A DNA stretch of 16,309 nucleotides, from NCBI GenBank assembly GCA_964567515.1, contig CAZMMW010000015.1, positions 1-16,309 of the forward strand, read 5' to 3'. The position numbers and the translations under genes were made by a program. The stretch is from JBBIVB01 sp964567515. GTDB taxonomy: Bacteria > Patescibacteriota > Patescibacteriia > Veblenbacterales > UBA10138. This document shows positions 7,835-13,988 of the stretch, piece after piece (positions within the stretch are counted from its first letter, which is position 1; each line of letters begins with the position of its first letter). The notes beneath the pieces were generated by a model that saw only the letters and a list, made by a program, of their open reading frames with translations, had not been told where the DNA came from and did no database searches.

Positions 7835-8884
7835 TTACCAAAACATTATTAATTTAATTATAAACCAGTAAAGACGGAACAGGGGATTGGTTAATCTAGT
7901 CAGTCGCTGCATTTTTATTTGATTTAGTTCCATTTTGGCTGTCAAGGATTTTAAAAATTTTCTATCATTAAACTTTCTTAATTTTTGTATTGAACGGCGT
8001 TGTCTTAAGACCAAGTCTAGATTCATCAAAATCCAACCATAAGCTTTAAGGCGCATTTTCCACAGGCCAGTAAATAAAGATAAAATAAATAACACTAATT
8101 CTACCGTTTTAAAAGCCGGCAGTATGAATATCAGAGTCGGCCATTTGTAAAATTCCAATAACAGACGATAACGGTTTCTTTCTAGAATATAATATTTGTT
8201 AGGAGCAAGTTGGGGATTAAATTTATGGATAACTTTGGAATCAGAACAGATAACAATTTTATAGCCGGCTAGTTTTAGTTTCAAAGAAAGAGCTGTGTCC
8301 TCGTGATATAAAAAATATGTATCGTCAAATAGACCCACTTGTTGTAAAGCAGTAGCGCGGTACATCACCCCAGCCCCAGAAGCGTAAGTAATAGGTGTAA
8401 TACCAGTCGGCGCTTGGCTTACCAGTTGACCCAAACCATCACAATAGCCAAAACCCAAGAAATGTAATTTATTTCCCCAACTGTTGACCAAATATTCACC
8501 GCCTGATTTTTTATTAAGCAGTAGTAACGATTGGGCGGCGCCGATATTTTCATCTTGCTCTAATACCTTTACTAGCGGTGTTAAAAAATTACCGACAGCT
8601 TTAGTGTCTTGATTTAATAAATAAATATAATCAGCGCCTTCGTCAAGTGCATATTGCATTCCTTGATTGTTACCTGCGGCAAATCCGGTGTTGGTTTGAT
8701 TGGTAATTAGATGGATATCGGGCCTTTCTTTTAACCAAGCTAAAGAACCATCAGTAGAATTATTGTCTACGACGACTAAATTAACAGAGTAATTGTCCGT
8801 TTTAATTTTTTCTAGACTAGAAAACAAATCGGGCAAGTATTTTTGTCCGTTATAGTTAACAATAATAACAAATACTTTAGGCAT
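7835..8884 (-). CDS. GT2-family glycosyltransferase (rhamnosyltransferase-like)
   Basis: A 349-residue inverting GT-A-fold transferase of the kind that adds rhamnose or related sugars to surface glycans. It begins MPKVFVIIVNYNGQKYL, has VDNNSTDGS (39-47) for nucleotide binding, the metal-binding equivalent LNQDT (90-94), a YASGAGVMYR acceptor loop (167-176) and the HED catalytic-base motif at 194-196, where ED is typical. Hydrophobic stretches near 243-270 and at the extreme C-terminus (FRLYWFIIKLIMFW) suggest membrane association. ATG is at 8882-8884. Its stop directly abuts the start of the next membrane-protein gene, forming a two-gene - strand unit. A REP-like palindrome lies just upstream. 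Confidence 0.88.
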   Translation of the reverse strand: MPKVFVIIVNYNGQKYLPDLFSSLEKIKTDNYSVNLVVVDNNSTDGSLAWLKERPDIHLITNQTNTGFAAGNNQGMQYALDEGADYIYLLNQDTKAVGNFLTPLVKVLEQDENIGAAQSLLLLNKKSGGEYLVNSWGNKLHFLGFGYCDGLGQLVSQAPTGITPITYASGAGVMYRATALQQVGLFDDTYFLYHEDTALSLKLKLAGYKIVICSDSKVIHKFNPQLAPNKYYILERNRYRLLLEFYKWPTLIFILPAFKTVELVLFILSLFTGLWKMRLKAYGWILMNLDLVLRQRRSIQKLRKFNDRKFLKSLTAKMELNQIKMQRLTRLTNPLFRLYWFIIKLIMFW

Positions 8885-8894
8885 GCATTAAAAG

Positions 8895-8979
8895 CGTTAG
8901 GTTAAACTTGTTTCGGCATCTAGACCCTGAAACCTTCCTTCGTTAAAATTACGGAGGGCAGGTAAATTCAGGATGACGG
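8895..8979. repeat. REP-like palindromic element
   Basis: GTTTCGG..CATCTAGA..CCTGAAAC (about 8910-8933) is an imperfect palindrome. It is followed by a second hairpin, CCTTCGT/ACGGAGG (8937-8943 and 8951-8957), and a TTCAGGATGACG end. The sequence strongly resembles the widespread bacterial extragenic palindrome that reads roughly ..CTTGTTTC-AGxATCTAGA-..TGAAAC...TCAGGATGACG. It occupies most of the gap between folD and the GT2 gene. It may act as a transcript end or be a passive mobile repeat. Confidence 0.6.
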
Positions 8980-9017
8980 CGCATTGGTAAATAAATAGAA
9001 AAATACAACATGAAAAT

Positions 9018-9833
9018 TTATTTCAGATTAGCCACCACGTTATAAAGTAGCTTAGCCACAGTAATAGGCCCCACGCCGCCGGGAGTAGGAGTTACTAGTT
9101 TGGCTTTACGCGCCACCGCTTTAACATCAACATCGCCGCAGATTTTTCCTTGATACATAACAAAACCAGCGTCAATTACAACAGCTCCTTTTTTAATCAT
9201 GGAGGCTTTAATTAAATTTCTTTTACCAACAGCGCTGATTAAAATGTCTGCTTTTCTAGTGTGAGAAGCTAAATTTTTTGTTGATTTACCGCAAACCGTG
9301 ATAGTCACCGGCAGTTTCATTAAAAGATTAGTTAAGGGACGACCGATCAGCCAGCCGCGGCCAACCACCACAATTTCTTTTCCCGCGATGGGAACTTTAT
9401 AATATTTTAAAACTTCCAAGATAGCCGAAGGCGTAGGCGGTTCTAATTTGTTTTCTGCGCTCGCTAGTTGCCCTAAAGACGTGTAAGTTAAAAAATCAAC
9501 ATCCAATTCTGGCGGTATGGAGTTTAAGATTTTTCTGGTATCCATTTTACGGGGCAAAGGTAACTGCACAATCAGACCGCTTAATTTTTGCCTGCTTAGG
9601 GATTTTATTTTCTTGATTACTTGGGAAGTCGTAATCGTATTAGCTAATTTATAAACCGAAACTTCAATGCCAATACGTTTGGCTGCTTCTTGTTTGCGTT
9701 TTATATAAGTCAATGAAGCCGCGTTATTGCCAACTAAAATAATAGCCAATGAGGGGCGCAATCGGAGCTTAACTATAGTCGCCTTTGCTTGCCTTAGTAT
9801 TTGTTCAGCAATCTTTTTGCCATTAGCCAACAT
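9018..9833 (-). CDS. folD: FolD: methylene-THF dehydrogenase / methenyl-THF cyclohydrolase
   Basis: A cytosolic bifunctional enzyme converting 5,10-methylene-THF to methenyl-THF (NADP-dependent) and then to 10-formyl-THF, feeding purine and formyl-Met synthesis. The 271-residue product is slightly shorter than the E. coli enzyme, mainly at the ends. Conserved pieces: LVGNNAASLTYIKRK with the active-site Tyr and Lys spaced as in Y50/K54 of E. coli; VQLPLP with the active-site Gln; a DVD segment where the usual following Gly is Phe; PPTPSAILEVL; the dinucleotide loop VVGRGWLIGRP; and the signature TPGGVGPITVA near the C-terminus. It appears to be monocistronic on the - strand, with a leaderless promoter just upstream. 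Folate C1 enzymes are among the few biosynthetic genes often kept by reduced genomes. Confidence 0.95.
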   Translation of the reverse strand: MLANGKKIAEQILRQAKATIVKLRLRPSLAIILVGNNAASLTYIKRKQEAAKRIGIEVSVYKLANTITTSQVIKKIKSLSRQKLSGLIVQLPLPRKMDTRKILNSIPPELDVDFLTYTSLGQLASAENKLEPPTPSAILEVLKYYKVPIAGKEIVVVGRGWLIGRPLTNLLMKLPVTITVCGKSTKNLASHTRKADILISAVGKRNLIKASMIKKGAVVIDAGFVMYQGKICGDVDVKAVARKAKLVTPTPGGVGPITVAKLLYNVVANLK

Positions 9834-9839
9834 AAGCTT

Positions 9840-9867
9840 ATAGTAGCAAAATTTGGGGTTTTTTCAA
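9840..9867 (-). promoter_or_regulatory. folD promoter, leaderless configuration
   Basis: On the - strand TTGAAA (9862-9867), a 16-nt spacer and TGC-TACTAT (extended -10; hexamer 9840-9845) are followed after only 6 nt by the folD ATG (9831-9833). There is no room for a Shine-Dalgarno, so the transcript should begin at or next to the start codon. Confidence 0.6.
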
Positions 9868-9969
9868 TAAGTTACCGATATGGTTACATTTATTAATATA
9901 ATGTAAAATAAGTATGAAGAATAAGTTTGTATAACTAATTAATATCAGATTAGTACTGGGAATAGTATC

Positions 9970-10864
9970 ATGATAAAATCAATAAAACAGTTAGTAACCC
10001 CATCGCCATGTAGGCAGTTATTGAAAAAAATTTATTATTATCCCCGTATATTAAGGGCAAAATTTGTTTATCAAAAAAATCCGAAAGGTCCTGATTATTT
10101 ACCTTCAAATTTAATTGATGAATGGAAGAATGTTTTTGTACCGGTGGGCGAGTATGATTATAGCCCCCAAGGGTTGCTGGAGCGTGGCTTAATTAGAGCC
10201 AATTCAATTTTTCCTTTACTAAAAAATTTTCCAGAGAAAAGGACTTTGGAAATTGGTTGTATGGACGGTATGACTTCAGCTGCTTTATTAAAATTGGGGG
10301 GTTAATATTGCTACGGGGATAGATGTGGAGAATTCTCTAGTAGGTAAAGCTAAGGAGATGGGGGTTAATTTTGTATTAAGTTCAGCCGAGTCAATACCAT
10401 TAAATGATGAAGGTTTTGATTTAGTTTTTTCTTTCAATGTTATGGAACATATTGATAGGCCGGATTTGGTTATAGAGGAATCGCGCCGTTTGCTTGTTTC
10501 TGGGGGTTATTTTTTTGCTGATTTTGATCCTTTATATTATTCGGCCCGTGGTTTACATGCTTATCGAAAAATAAATATTCCCTTTTGTCATATTTTATTT
10601 AAAGAGGCTGATTTAGAACGATATGCTAATGAACATAATTTACAGTGGGACGATTTGCCATATGTTAATAAATATTCAGCTGACCAATTCAGAACAATTT
10701 GGAAAGAGATGAGAAAAGGGTTTGAAATTTTATATTATAATGAGGGATATGATCCAATTGATATCTCGATGATTAGTAGATATGCATCTTGTTTTTGTAA
10801 GACTAAATTACCATTTGATAATTTTATCATCAGTCGGATGACAATTTTAGCTCGAAAGAAGTAA
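9970..10864 (+). pseudogene. Class I SAM methyltransferase, frameshifted in G6
   Basis: Two frames together encode one methyltransferase of about 297 residues (Methyltransf_11 type). The first frame (9970-10305) ends right after motif I (TLEIGCMDGMTSAALLKLG). The second continues from 10301 as VNIATGIDVEN, which is motif II, then ESIPLNDEGFDLVFSFNVME with HIDRP, then SRRLLVSGGYFFADFDP, to a TAA at 10862-10864. The break is at six G's (10296-10301); with five, the frame runs through as LKLGVNIATGIDVEN. The second part alone could start at GTG 10325 but would lack the SAM loop. The cause may be a sequencing indel, a real pseudogene, or a slippery phase-variable tract. The substrate is unknown; nearby glycan genes suggest a sugar or lipid acceptor. 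A TATAAT at 9897-9902 may be its -10. Confidence 0.8.
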
Positions 10865-11033
10865 TAAGATGCTGGTTAATTTAATTTTTTTATTTATTTT
10901 AAGAGGGGGTATATGGCGTTTTCTCCGCCTCGAAAACGATTTATTTATAAGGGGAAAATAAATACATTAACATTGTTTAATTGGGTAATAAATTATTTTT
11001 GAAGATTCGGTAAAAGCTAGATTTTTTTACCCA

Positions 11034-11062
11034 TTGACAGATAATAATCATTCCTATATAGT
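11034..11062 (+). promoter_or_regulatory. Promoter of the Fur-family gene, leaderless
   Basis: A consensus TTGACA (11034-11039), 17-nt spacer and TATAGT (11057-11062) lie 7 nt before the ATG at 11070, with no Shine-Dalgarno. The spacer contains GATAATAATCATT, loosely like half of a Fur/PerR box, so self-repression is possible. A GGTAAAA/TTTTACC hairpin (11009-11015 and 11025-11031) sits directly upstream. Confidence 0.6.
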
Positions 11063-11069
11063 AATAAAT

Positions 11070-11525
11070 ATGAATAACTATGATAGCGAAGCGGATGTAA
11101 TAGCACAAAAATTAAAACACGCTAAGTTAAAAATCACTCCACAAAGAATGATTATTTTAAGCGAACTTGCAGATAACCACGATCACCCTACCGCCGACGC
11201 TATTTATCAAAAAATTAAACAAAAATTGCCCAATATTTCATTTGATACCGTTAATCGAACCTTAATTGCCTTTACACAAAGCGGAATTATTAAAATTGCC
11301 GAAGGACAAGGTGGAGCAAAAAGATACGACCCGATGACAGAACCACATCACCACTTTCATTGTGTAAAGTGCAATAGAATTATTGATTTTACAAACAAAG
11401 AATACGATAGTATTAAATTGCCTGAAAGCATTACAAATAAACACCAAGTATTTGGGCAGAAAATAGTTTTGGATGGCATTTGCCAGGATTGTAAAAGTAA
11501 AAAAGATAATAAAGGTCGAAAATAA
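11070..11525 (+). CDS. Fur-family metalloregulator (PerR-like)
   Basis: A 151-residue dimeric winged-helix repressor of the Fur superfamily, a metal-dependent sensor of iron, zinc or peroxide. Visible features: the DNA-binding segment KITPQRMIILSELADNHDHP, HPTADAIYQKIKQKLPNISF, then DTVNRTLIAF where most members have TVYRTL; RYDPMTEPHHHFHCVKCNRI with the His-rich metal site and first CxxC; IIDF; and a second CxxC (CQDC) near the C-terminus for structural zinc. The RYD and IIDF aspartates and HPTAD histidine are placed as in PerR, but the family member cannot be fixed without an alignment. I chose ATG 11070 because the earlier in-frame TTG (11034) is the -35 box. A divergent QueD-like gene follows 122 bp later. 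Confidence 0.9.
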   Translation: MNNYDSEADVIAQKLKHAKLKITPQRMIILSELADNHDHPTADAIYQKIKQKLPNISFDTVNRTLIAFTQSGIIKIAEGQGGAKRYDPMTEPHHHFHCVKCNRIIDFTNKEYDSIKLPESITNKHQVFGQKIVLDGICQDCKSKKDNKGRK

Positions 11526-11640
11526 TTATTAATTAATTGAAAGGAGGTGGAATATATAAAATAAAAAATATCTAAAAATTACTTATATTTTCAATTTTAG
11601 AAGTATAACTAACCTAATTATTATTAATTAATTGAAAGGA
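11525..11640 (+). repeat. Pair of 21-bp direct repeats carrying a ribosome-binding site
   Basis: An identical 21-bp sequence ending TTGAAAGGA occurs at 11525-11545 and 11620-11640. The second copy supplies the Shine-Dalgarno (AAGGA, 7 nt before ATG 11648) of the QueD-like gene. The first copy continues as AAAGGAGGTGG, a near-perfect Shine-Dalgarno, but no ATG, GTG or TTG start with an open frame follows at a usable distance. The first copy may be a relic of a lost small gene or of a duplication. Confidence 0.8.
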
Positions 11641-11647
11641 ATTTATT

Positions 11648-12139
11648 ATGAAAAACGAAAAATACAGATCAATTGTGAAATTGGATTTTCAATATGCACA
11701 CAGATTTATGAATTATCCAGGAGAGGCAAGCTATCTTCATGGACATTCTGGATTACTAACGATCGAAATTGAAGGGGAGTTGAATGAACACAATTATGCC
11801 TACCCAGTAAAAGAGGCACAAAAATTAGCATGGGCAGTAGCCGATAACTTCCACCACGGAACGATTTTTCAAGAAGGTGATCCTTTACTTGACTTAGTTT
11901 TGCAGGGATATGAGCAAACAGGAATGAAGGGTACAACAAATAGATTTGGGAAGCCTGCAAAAGCTCTCAACCACGAGTTGGTAAAATCGTTTCCTGAAAG
12001 CAGAGTATCTGTGAGTAAAGGACCATCTACTTGCGAATGGTTCTGTACAGTATTTTATGAATTATTAAAAGAGAAGTTGAATATTAAAAAAATAGAATTC
12101 CGTTCTTCTTCGTTGAACTGTGCATCAAAAGAGTTTTAG
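11648..12139 (+). CDS. Divergent QueD / 6-pyruvoyl-tetrahydropterin synthase family protein
   Basis: A 163-residue T-fold protein. QueD converts dihydroneopterin triphosphate to 6-carboxytetrahydropterin for queuosine and other deazapurines; PTPS makes pterins. The zinc triad is recognisable as H18 in FQYAHRFMNYP and H31/H33 in LHGHS. FHHGTIFQEGDPL (about 78-90) corresponds to the family's DHxxLND segment. However, the catalytic Cys normally four residues before HGH is absent (GEASYLHGH), and the C-terminal catalytic Glu of the usual ETxTxG segment is not seen (FRSSSLNCASKEF). Either the chemistry differs or the active-site residues have moved. It lies downstream of a Fur-family gene, which recalls metal-regulated QueD paralogues, but that link is inference. 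It has its own Shine-Dalgarno and is followed by a hairpin terminator. Confidence 0.75.
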   Translation: MKNEKYRSIVKLDFQYAHRFMNYPGEASYLHGHSGLLTIEIEGELNEHNYAYPVKEAQKLAWAVADNFHHGTIFQEGDPLLDLVLQGYEQTGMKGTTNRFGKPAKALNHELVKSFPESRVSVSKGPSTCEWFCTVFYELLKEKLNIKKIEFRSSSLNCASKEF

Positions 12140-12151
12140 TCTTAAAATAAA

Positions 12152-12189
12152 AAGCAGGCAAGGCGGCGTAACAGTCGTCTTGTTTGCTT
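12152..12189 (+). terminator. Hairpin after the QueD-like gene
   Basis: AAGCAGGCAAGGCG (12152-12165) pairs with CGTCTTGTTTGCTT (12176-12189) over 14 positions, three of them G-U, around a 10-nt loop. The T-run after it is short (TTTAAT), so termination may be partial. Confidence 0.6.
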
Positions 12190-12323
12190 TAATAGATAAT
12201 CATGTCTATAATTTATGTAAGCTGTATTAATACTGACATTTAAATAGGATTAGAAAGAATTTGCTCAAATATCTACTTTTTAATGAAAACGGAAAAAGAA
12301 ATTTGAAAATTTTTCAAAAACAA

Positions 12324-12341
12324 TTCCGACTGCTGTCGGAA
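12324..12341. other. Inverted repeat in the gap before attC-1
   Basis: TTCCGAC-TGCT-GTCGGAA is a perfect 7-bp stem. On the - strand it is followed by TTGTTTTTG and could terminate transcription in that direction, though no - strand gene ends here. A second A/T palindrome (TTTGAAAATTTTTCAAA) lies at 12303-12319. The rest of the 12190-12361 gap shows no gene. Confidence 0.5.
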
Positions 12342-12361
12342 AAAAGAAAAGCATACATCAT

Positions 12362-12459
12362 ATAACACGGCATATCTGGTTACGGCTCTTTCGAGAGCCT
12401 CCACCCATATTTTACTTCGCTTTGCTCCGTAAAACATCAGATATGCCGAAACGTTATCG
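12362..12459 (+). other. attC: attC-like recombination site 1
   Basis: Outer boxes ATAAC (12362-12366) and GTTAT (12453-12457) are complementary. Inside them is a perfect 11-bp inverted repeat, CGGCATATCTG (12368-12378) and CAGATATGCCG (12438-12448). The spacers between outer and inner boxes are unequal (1 nt against 4 nt), the asymmetry expected of attC sites folded as single-stranded hairpins. The terminal region forms sub-hairpins GGCTCT-TTCG-AGAGCC and TTTTAC/GTAAAA. Two related sites lie at 14652 and 15202 between genes on the same strand. Confidence 0.65.
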
Positions 12460-12479
12460 GAAATAATTAAAAGTTTTTT

Positions 12480-12497
12480 ATCCCGCCACGGCGGGAT
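12480..12497. terminator. GC-rich hairpin flanked by T-rich sequence
   Basis: ATCCCGC-CACG-GCGGGAT, a 7-bp stem preceded by T6 and followed by ATTATTTT. It separates attC-1 from the RiPP promoter and may insulate the promoter from read-through. Confidence 0.45.
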
Positions 12498-12529
12498 ATT
12501 ATTTTGGGCTATTTTTTATTTTTTTACTA

Positions 12530-12558
12530 TTGACAAAATTATGAGGGGGGGGGATAAG
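12530..12558 (+). promoter_or_regulatory. RiPP operon promoter with G9 tract in the spacer
   Basis: A consensus -35 TTGACA (12530-12535), then 17 nt including a run of nine G's (12545-12553, whose last G is shared with the -10), then GATAAG (12553-12558), matching TATAAT at 4 of 6 positions. Alternative hexamers (ATAAGA, TAAGAT) would sit at 18-19 nt. Changes in G number would directly alter -35/-10 spacing and promoter strength, as in known poly-G phase-variable promoters such as neisserial porA. Confidence 0.6.
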
Positions 12559-12567
12559 ATGTGAATG

Positions 12568-12584
12568 ACTATCATGGTGATAGT
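12568..12584 (+). promoter_or_regulatory. Perfect inverted repeat in the RiPP 5' leader
   Basis: ACTATCA-TGG-TGATAGT: a 7-bp perfect dyad about 10 bp after the -10, at or just past the predicted start of transcription. It could be a repressor operator or a 5'-end stabilising hairpin. The regulator is not identified. Confidence 0.5.
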
Positions 12585-12621
12585 TAAATTGCTCATTTCA
12601 AACCGAAAGGAGGTGAATGCC

Positions 12622-12813
12622 ATGGGCAGACTGCAATCAATGAACTACTGGAACAAACAGGTGGACAAGAAATTTCCTCGCAGTGCGCAGGGTGTTTTGT
12701 GTCCTAATGTTACCATCGCTAACGCTCAAATCTCTGCCGATTCATGCGGCCAAGGTTCGTGCAACTGCGGTGGTGGCTGCAACGGAGAGTGCTCCACGTC
12801 CTGTGAAAGTTAA
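12622..12813 (+). CDS. Cys-rich RiPP precursor peptide
   Basis: A 63-residue peptide with a leader-like first half (MGRLQSMNYWNKQVDKKFPR) and a Cys/Gly core: CGQGSCNCGGGCNGECSTSC, residues 42-61. Seven cysteines are at 27, 42, 47, 49, 53, 57 and 61. The start ATG 12622 has a near-perfect Shine-Dalgarno (AAAGGAGGTGA, 8 nt spacing). It is encoded directly before a radical SAM/SPASM enzyme, the arrangement of sactipeptide- and ranthipeptide-like maturation systems in which the enzyme installs thioether or other crosslinks on core Cys residues. It resembles the ACGX-type repeat peptides paired with such enzymes, but the repeats are irregular (CGxGxC, CGGGC, CNGEC). Base composition is richer in G+C than the glycan block. 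The mature product, exporter and protease are not seen. Confidence 0.75.
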   Translation: MGRLQSMNYWNKQVDKKFPRSAQGVLCPNVTIANAQISADSCGQGSCNCGGGCNGECSTSCES

Positions 12814-12830
12814 CGGAGCCAAAACGAAAC

Positions 12831-12874
12831 GAGGGGGGAATAAAAAGATCTATTATTTTCCCCTCTCATTTTTT
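12831..12874 (+). terminator. Intrinsic attenuator between precursor and radical SAM gene
   Basis: GAGGGGGGAA (12831-12840) pairs with TTCCCCTCTC (12858-12867; one G-U) and is followed by T6 (12869-12874). Placed between precursor and enzyme genes, it would yield abundant precursor mRNA with partial read-through to the enzyme. Confidence 0.7.
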
Positions 12875-12897
12875 CCGACATAGAAAGGAGGCTTAAA

Positions 12898-13917
12898 ATG
12901 CCAAGATCGTTCGGACTTCAGTGGCACTTGACCAATGAATGCGATCAGCGATGCCAGCACTGCTATATTTGGCAAAAACATGAAAAAGAAGGATTGCGAT
13001 CTACGCCAACCGTCAAGCAATACCAGATGATTATTGAAGATTTTATCTCTTTTTGTGGTGAGATGGATGTGCTACCGTATTTTTCCATCACCGGTGGCGA
13101 CCCCCTGCTTTATTCGCAAATTTGGGATGTGTTGGAACTAATTCACCAAAAAGGAATTGGTTTTACAATACTGGGAAATCCTTTTCACCTAACAAATAAG
13201 GTGGTAAAACGGTTAAAAAATCTTGGTTGCGCAAGTTATCAAATGTCCATTGATGGACTTGAAAAAACGCATGATTCCTTACGTAAACCAGGATCGTTTC
13301 GGGCGACATTATCTGCATTGCCGATTTTGCATCAAGTAGAAATCAGAAGTATGATAATGTCCACCGTATCCTTGCTCAATTACAAGGAACTTCCGTCAGT
13401 GGCAAGGCTTTGCGTAGAACATAAGGTGGGCAACTTTGCTTTTTCCCGTTACTGTCCAACTCGCAGGGATACAGAACACAGTATGTCGCCACAGCTCTAT
13501 CGTCAATTTCTTGCTGATATGTGGAGAATTTACAGTGAACTGGTTGATTGTGGCACGAATTTCGCGCTCAAGGACCATCTCTGGACAGCTTTTCTTTATG
13601 AAGAAGGGTTGTATAAACTCTGCGAAATAAAAGACGTGGTGATTGATGGTTGTAATTGCGGGATTAAGCACATGACTTTACTGCCAAACGGGACTGTTTA
13701 CGCTTGCAGGCGGTTTGAAAGCATGGTTGGCAAAATCGGCCAGCAAACTTTCAAGGAAATTTTTCTGTCTGCAGAGATGGAGAAATATAGAGAAATTGAA
13801 AAGTTGGCTGGCTGCAAAGATTGCGAACTTCTCAACTATTGCCGTGGCTGTCACGCAGTTTCCGCCGGTACAACGGGAAACTTTTTTGACAAAGACCCTC
13901 AATGTTGGCGATGTTGA
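12898..13917 (+). CDS. Radical SAM/SPASM RiPP maturase
   Basis: A 339-residue cytosolic Fe-S enzyme predicted to crosslink or otherwise modify the adjacent Cys-rich peptide. The radical SAM cluster motif is C15-x3-C19-x2-C22 (NECDQRCQHCYIW). GGDPLL near 65 is the SAM-binding GGE-like motif with Asp for Glu, and QMSIDG is present near 117. The C-terminal SPASM region holds many cysteines, from CNCGIKHMTLLPNGTVYACR through CKDCELLNYCRGCHAV to the terminal CWRC, enough for auxiliary 4Fe-4S clusters. ATG 12898 has a strong AAAGGAGG Shine-Dalgarno. It follows the precursor across an attenuator, and a hairpin terminator follows it. It resembles the enzymes of ACGX-type peptide systems, with moderate confidence. 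The chemistry, thioether or other, cannot be decided by sequence alone. Confidence 0.88.
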   Translation: MPRSFGLQWHLTNECDQRCQHCYIWQKHEKEGLRSTPTVKQYQMIIEDFISFCGEMDVLPYFSITGGDPLLYSQIWDVLELIHQKGIGFTILGNPFHLTNKVVKRLKNLGCASYQMSIDGLEKTHDSLRKPGSFRATLSALPILHQVEIRSMIMSTVSLLNYKELPSVARLCVEHKVGNFAFSRYCPTRRDTEHSMSPQLYRQFLADMWRIYSELVDCGTNFALKDHLWTAFLYEEGLYKLCEIKDVVIDGCNCGIKHMTLLPNGTVYACRRFESMVGKIGQQTFKEIFLSAEMEKYREIEKLAGCKDCELLNYCRGCHAVSAGTTGNFFDKDPQCWRC

Positions 13918-13923
13918 TTTAAT

Positions 13924-13961
13924 AGCGATAGTTACTAAACCAGTGCTATCGCTTTTCTTTT
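13924..13961 (+). terminator. Intrinsic terminator of the radical SAM gene
   Basis: AGCGATAG (13924-13931) and CTATCGCT (13946-13953) form an 8-bp stem with a 14-nt loop, followed by TTTCTTTT. It lies 7 nt after the TGA, so the methyltransferase downstream needs its own promoter. Confidence 0.75.
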
Positions 13962-13975
13962 ATTAGCAATTTTTG

Positions 13976-13988
13976 TATAATATTAAGT
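13976..13988 (+). promoter_or_regulatory. -10 box of the methyltransferase gene, leaderless
   Basis: A consensus TATAAT (13976-13981) ends 7 nt before the ATG at 13989. There is no Shine-Dalgarno. No good -35 is visible at 16-18 nt because the preceding terminator occupies that space. The mRNA would begin at the start codon. Confidence 0.5.

Noticed and set aside
10869..10961. 30-codon hydrophobic ORF right after the split methyltransferase
   Set aside because: No Shine-Dalgarno, no recognisable family, and the AT-rich composition makes a chance ORF of this size likely.
11034..11062. A Fur box in the Fur-family promoter
   Set aside because: Only the left half-site resembles the consensus; the right half has too many mismatches to call an operator.
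11034..11069. TTG start at 11034 for the Fur-family gene
   Set aside because: This triplet is part of a consensus -35 box, and the conserved domain starts well after ATG 11070.
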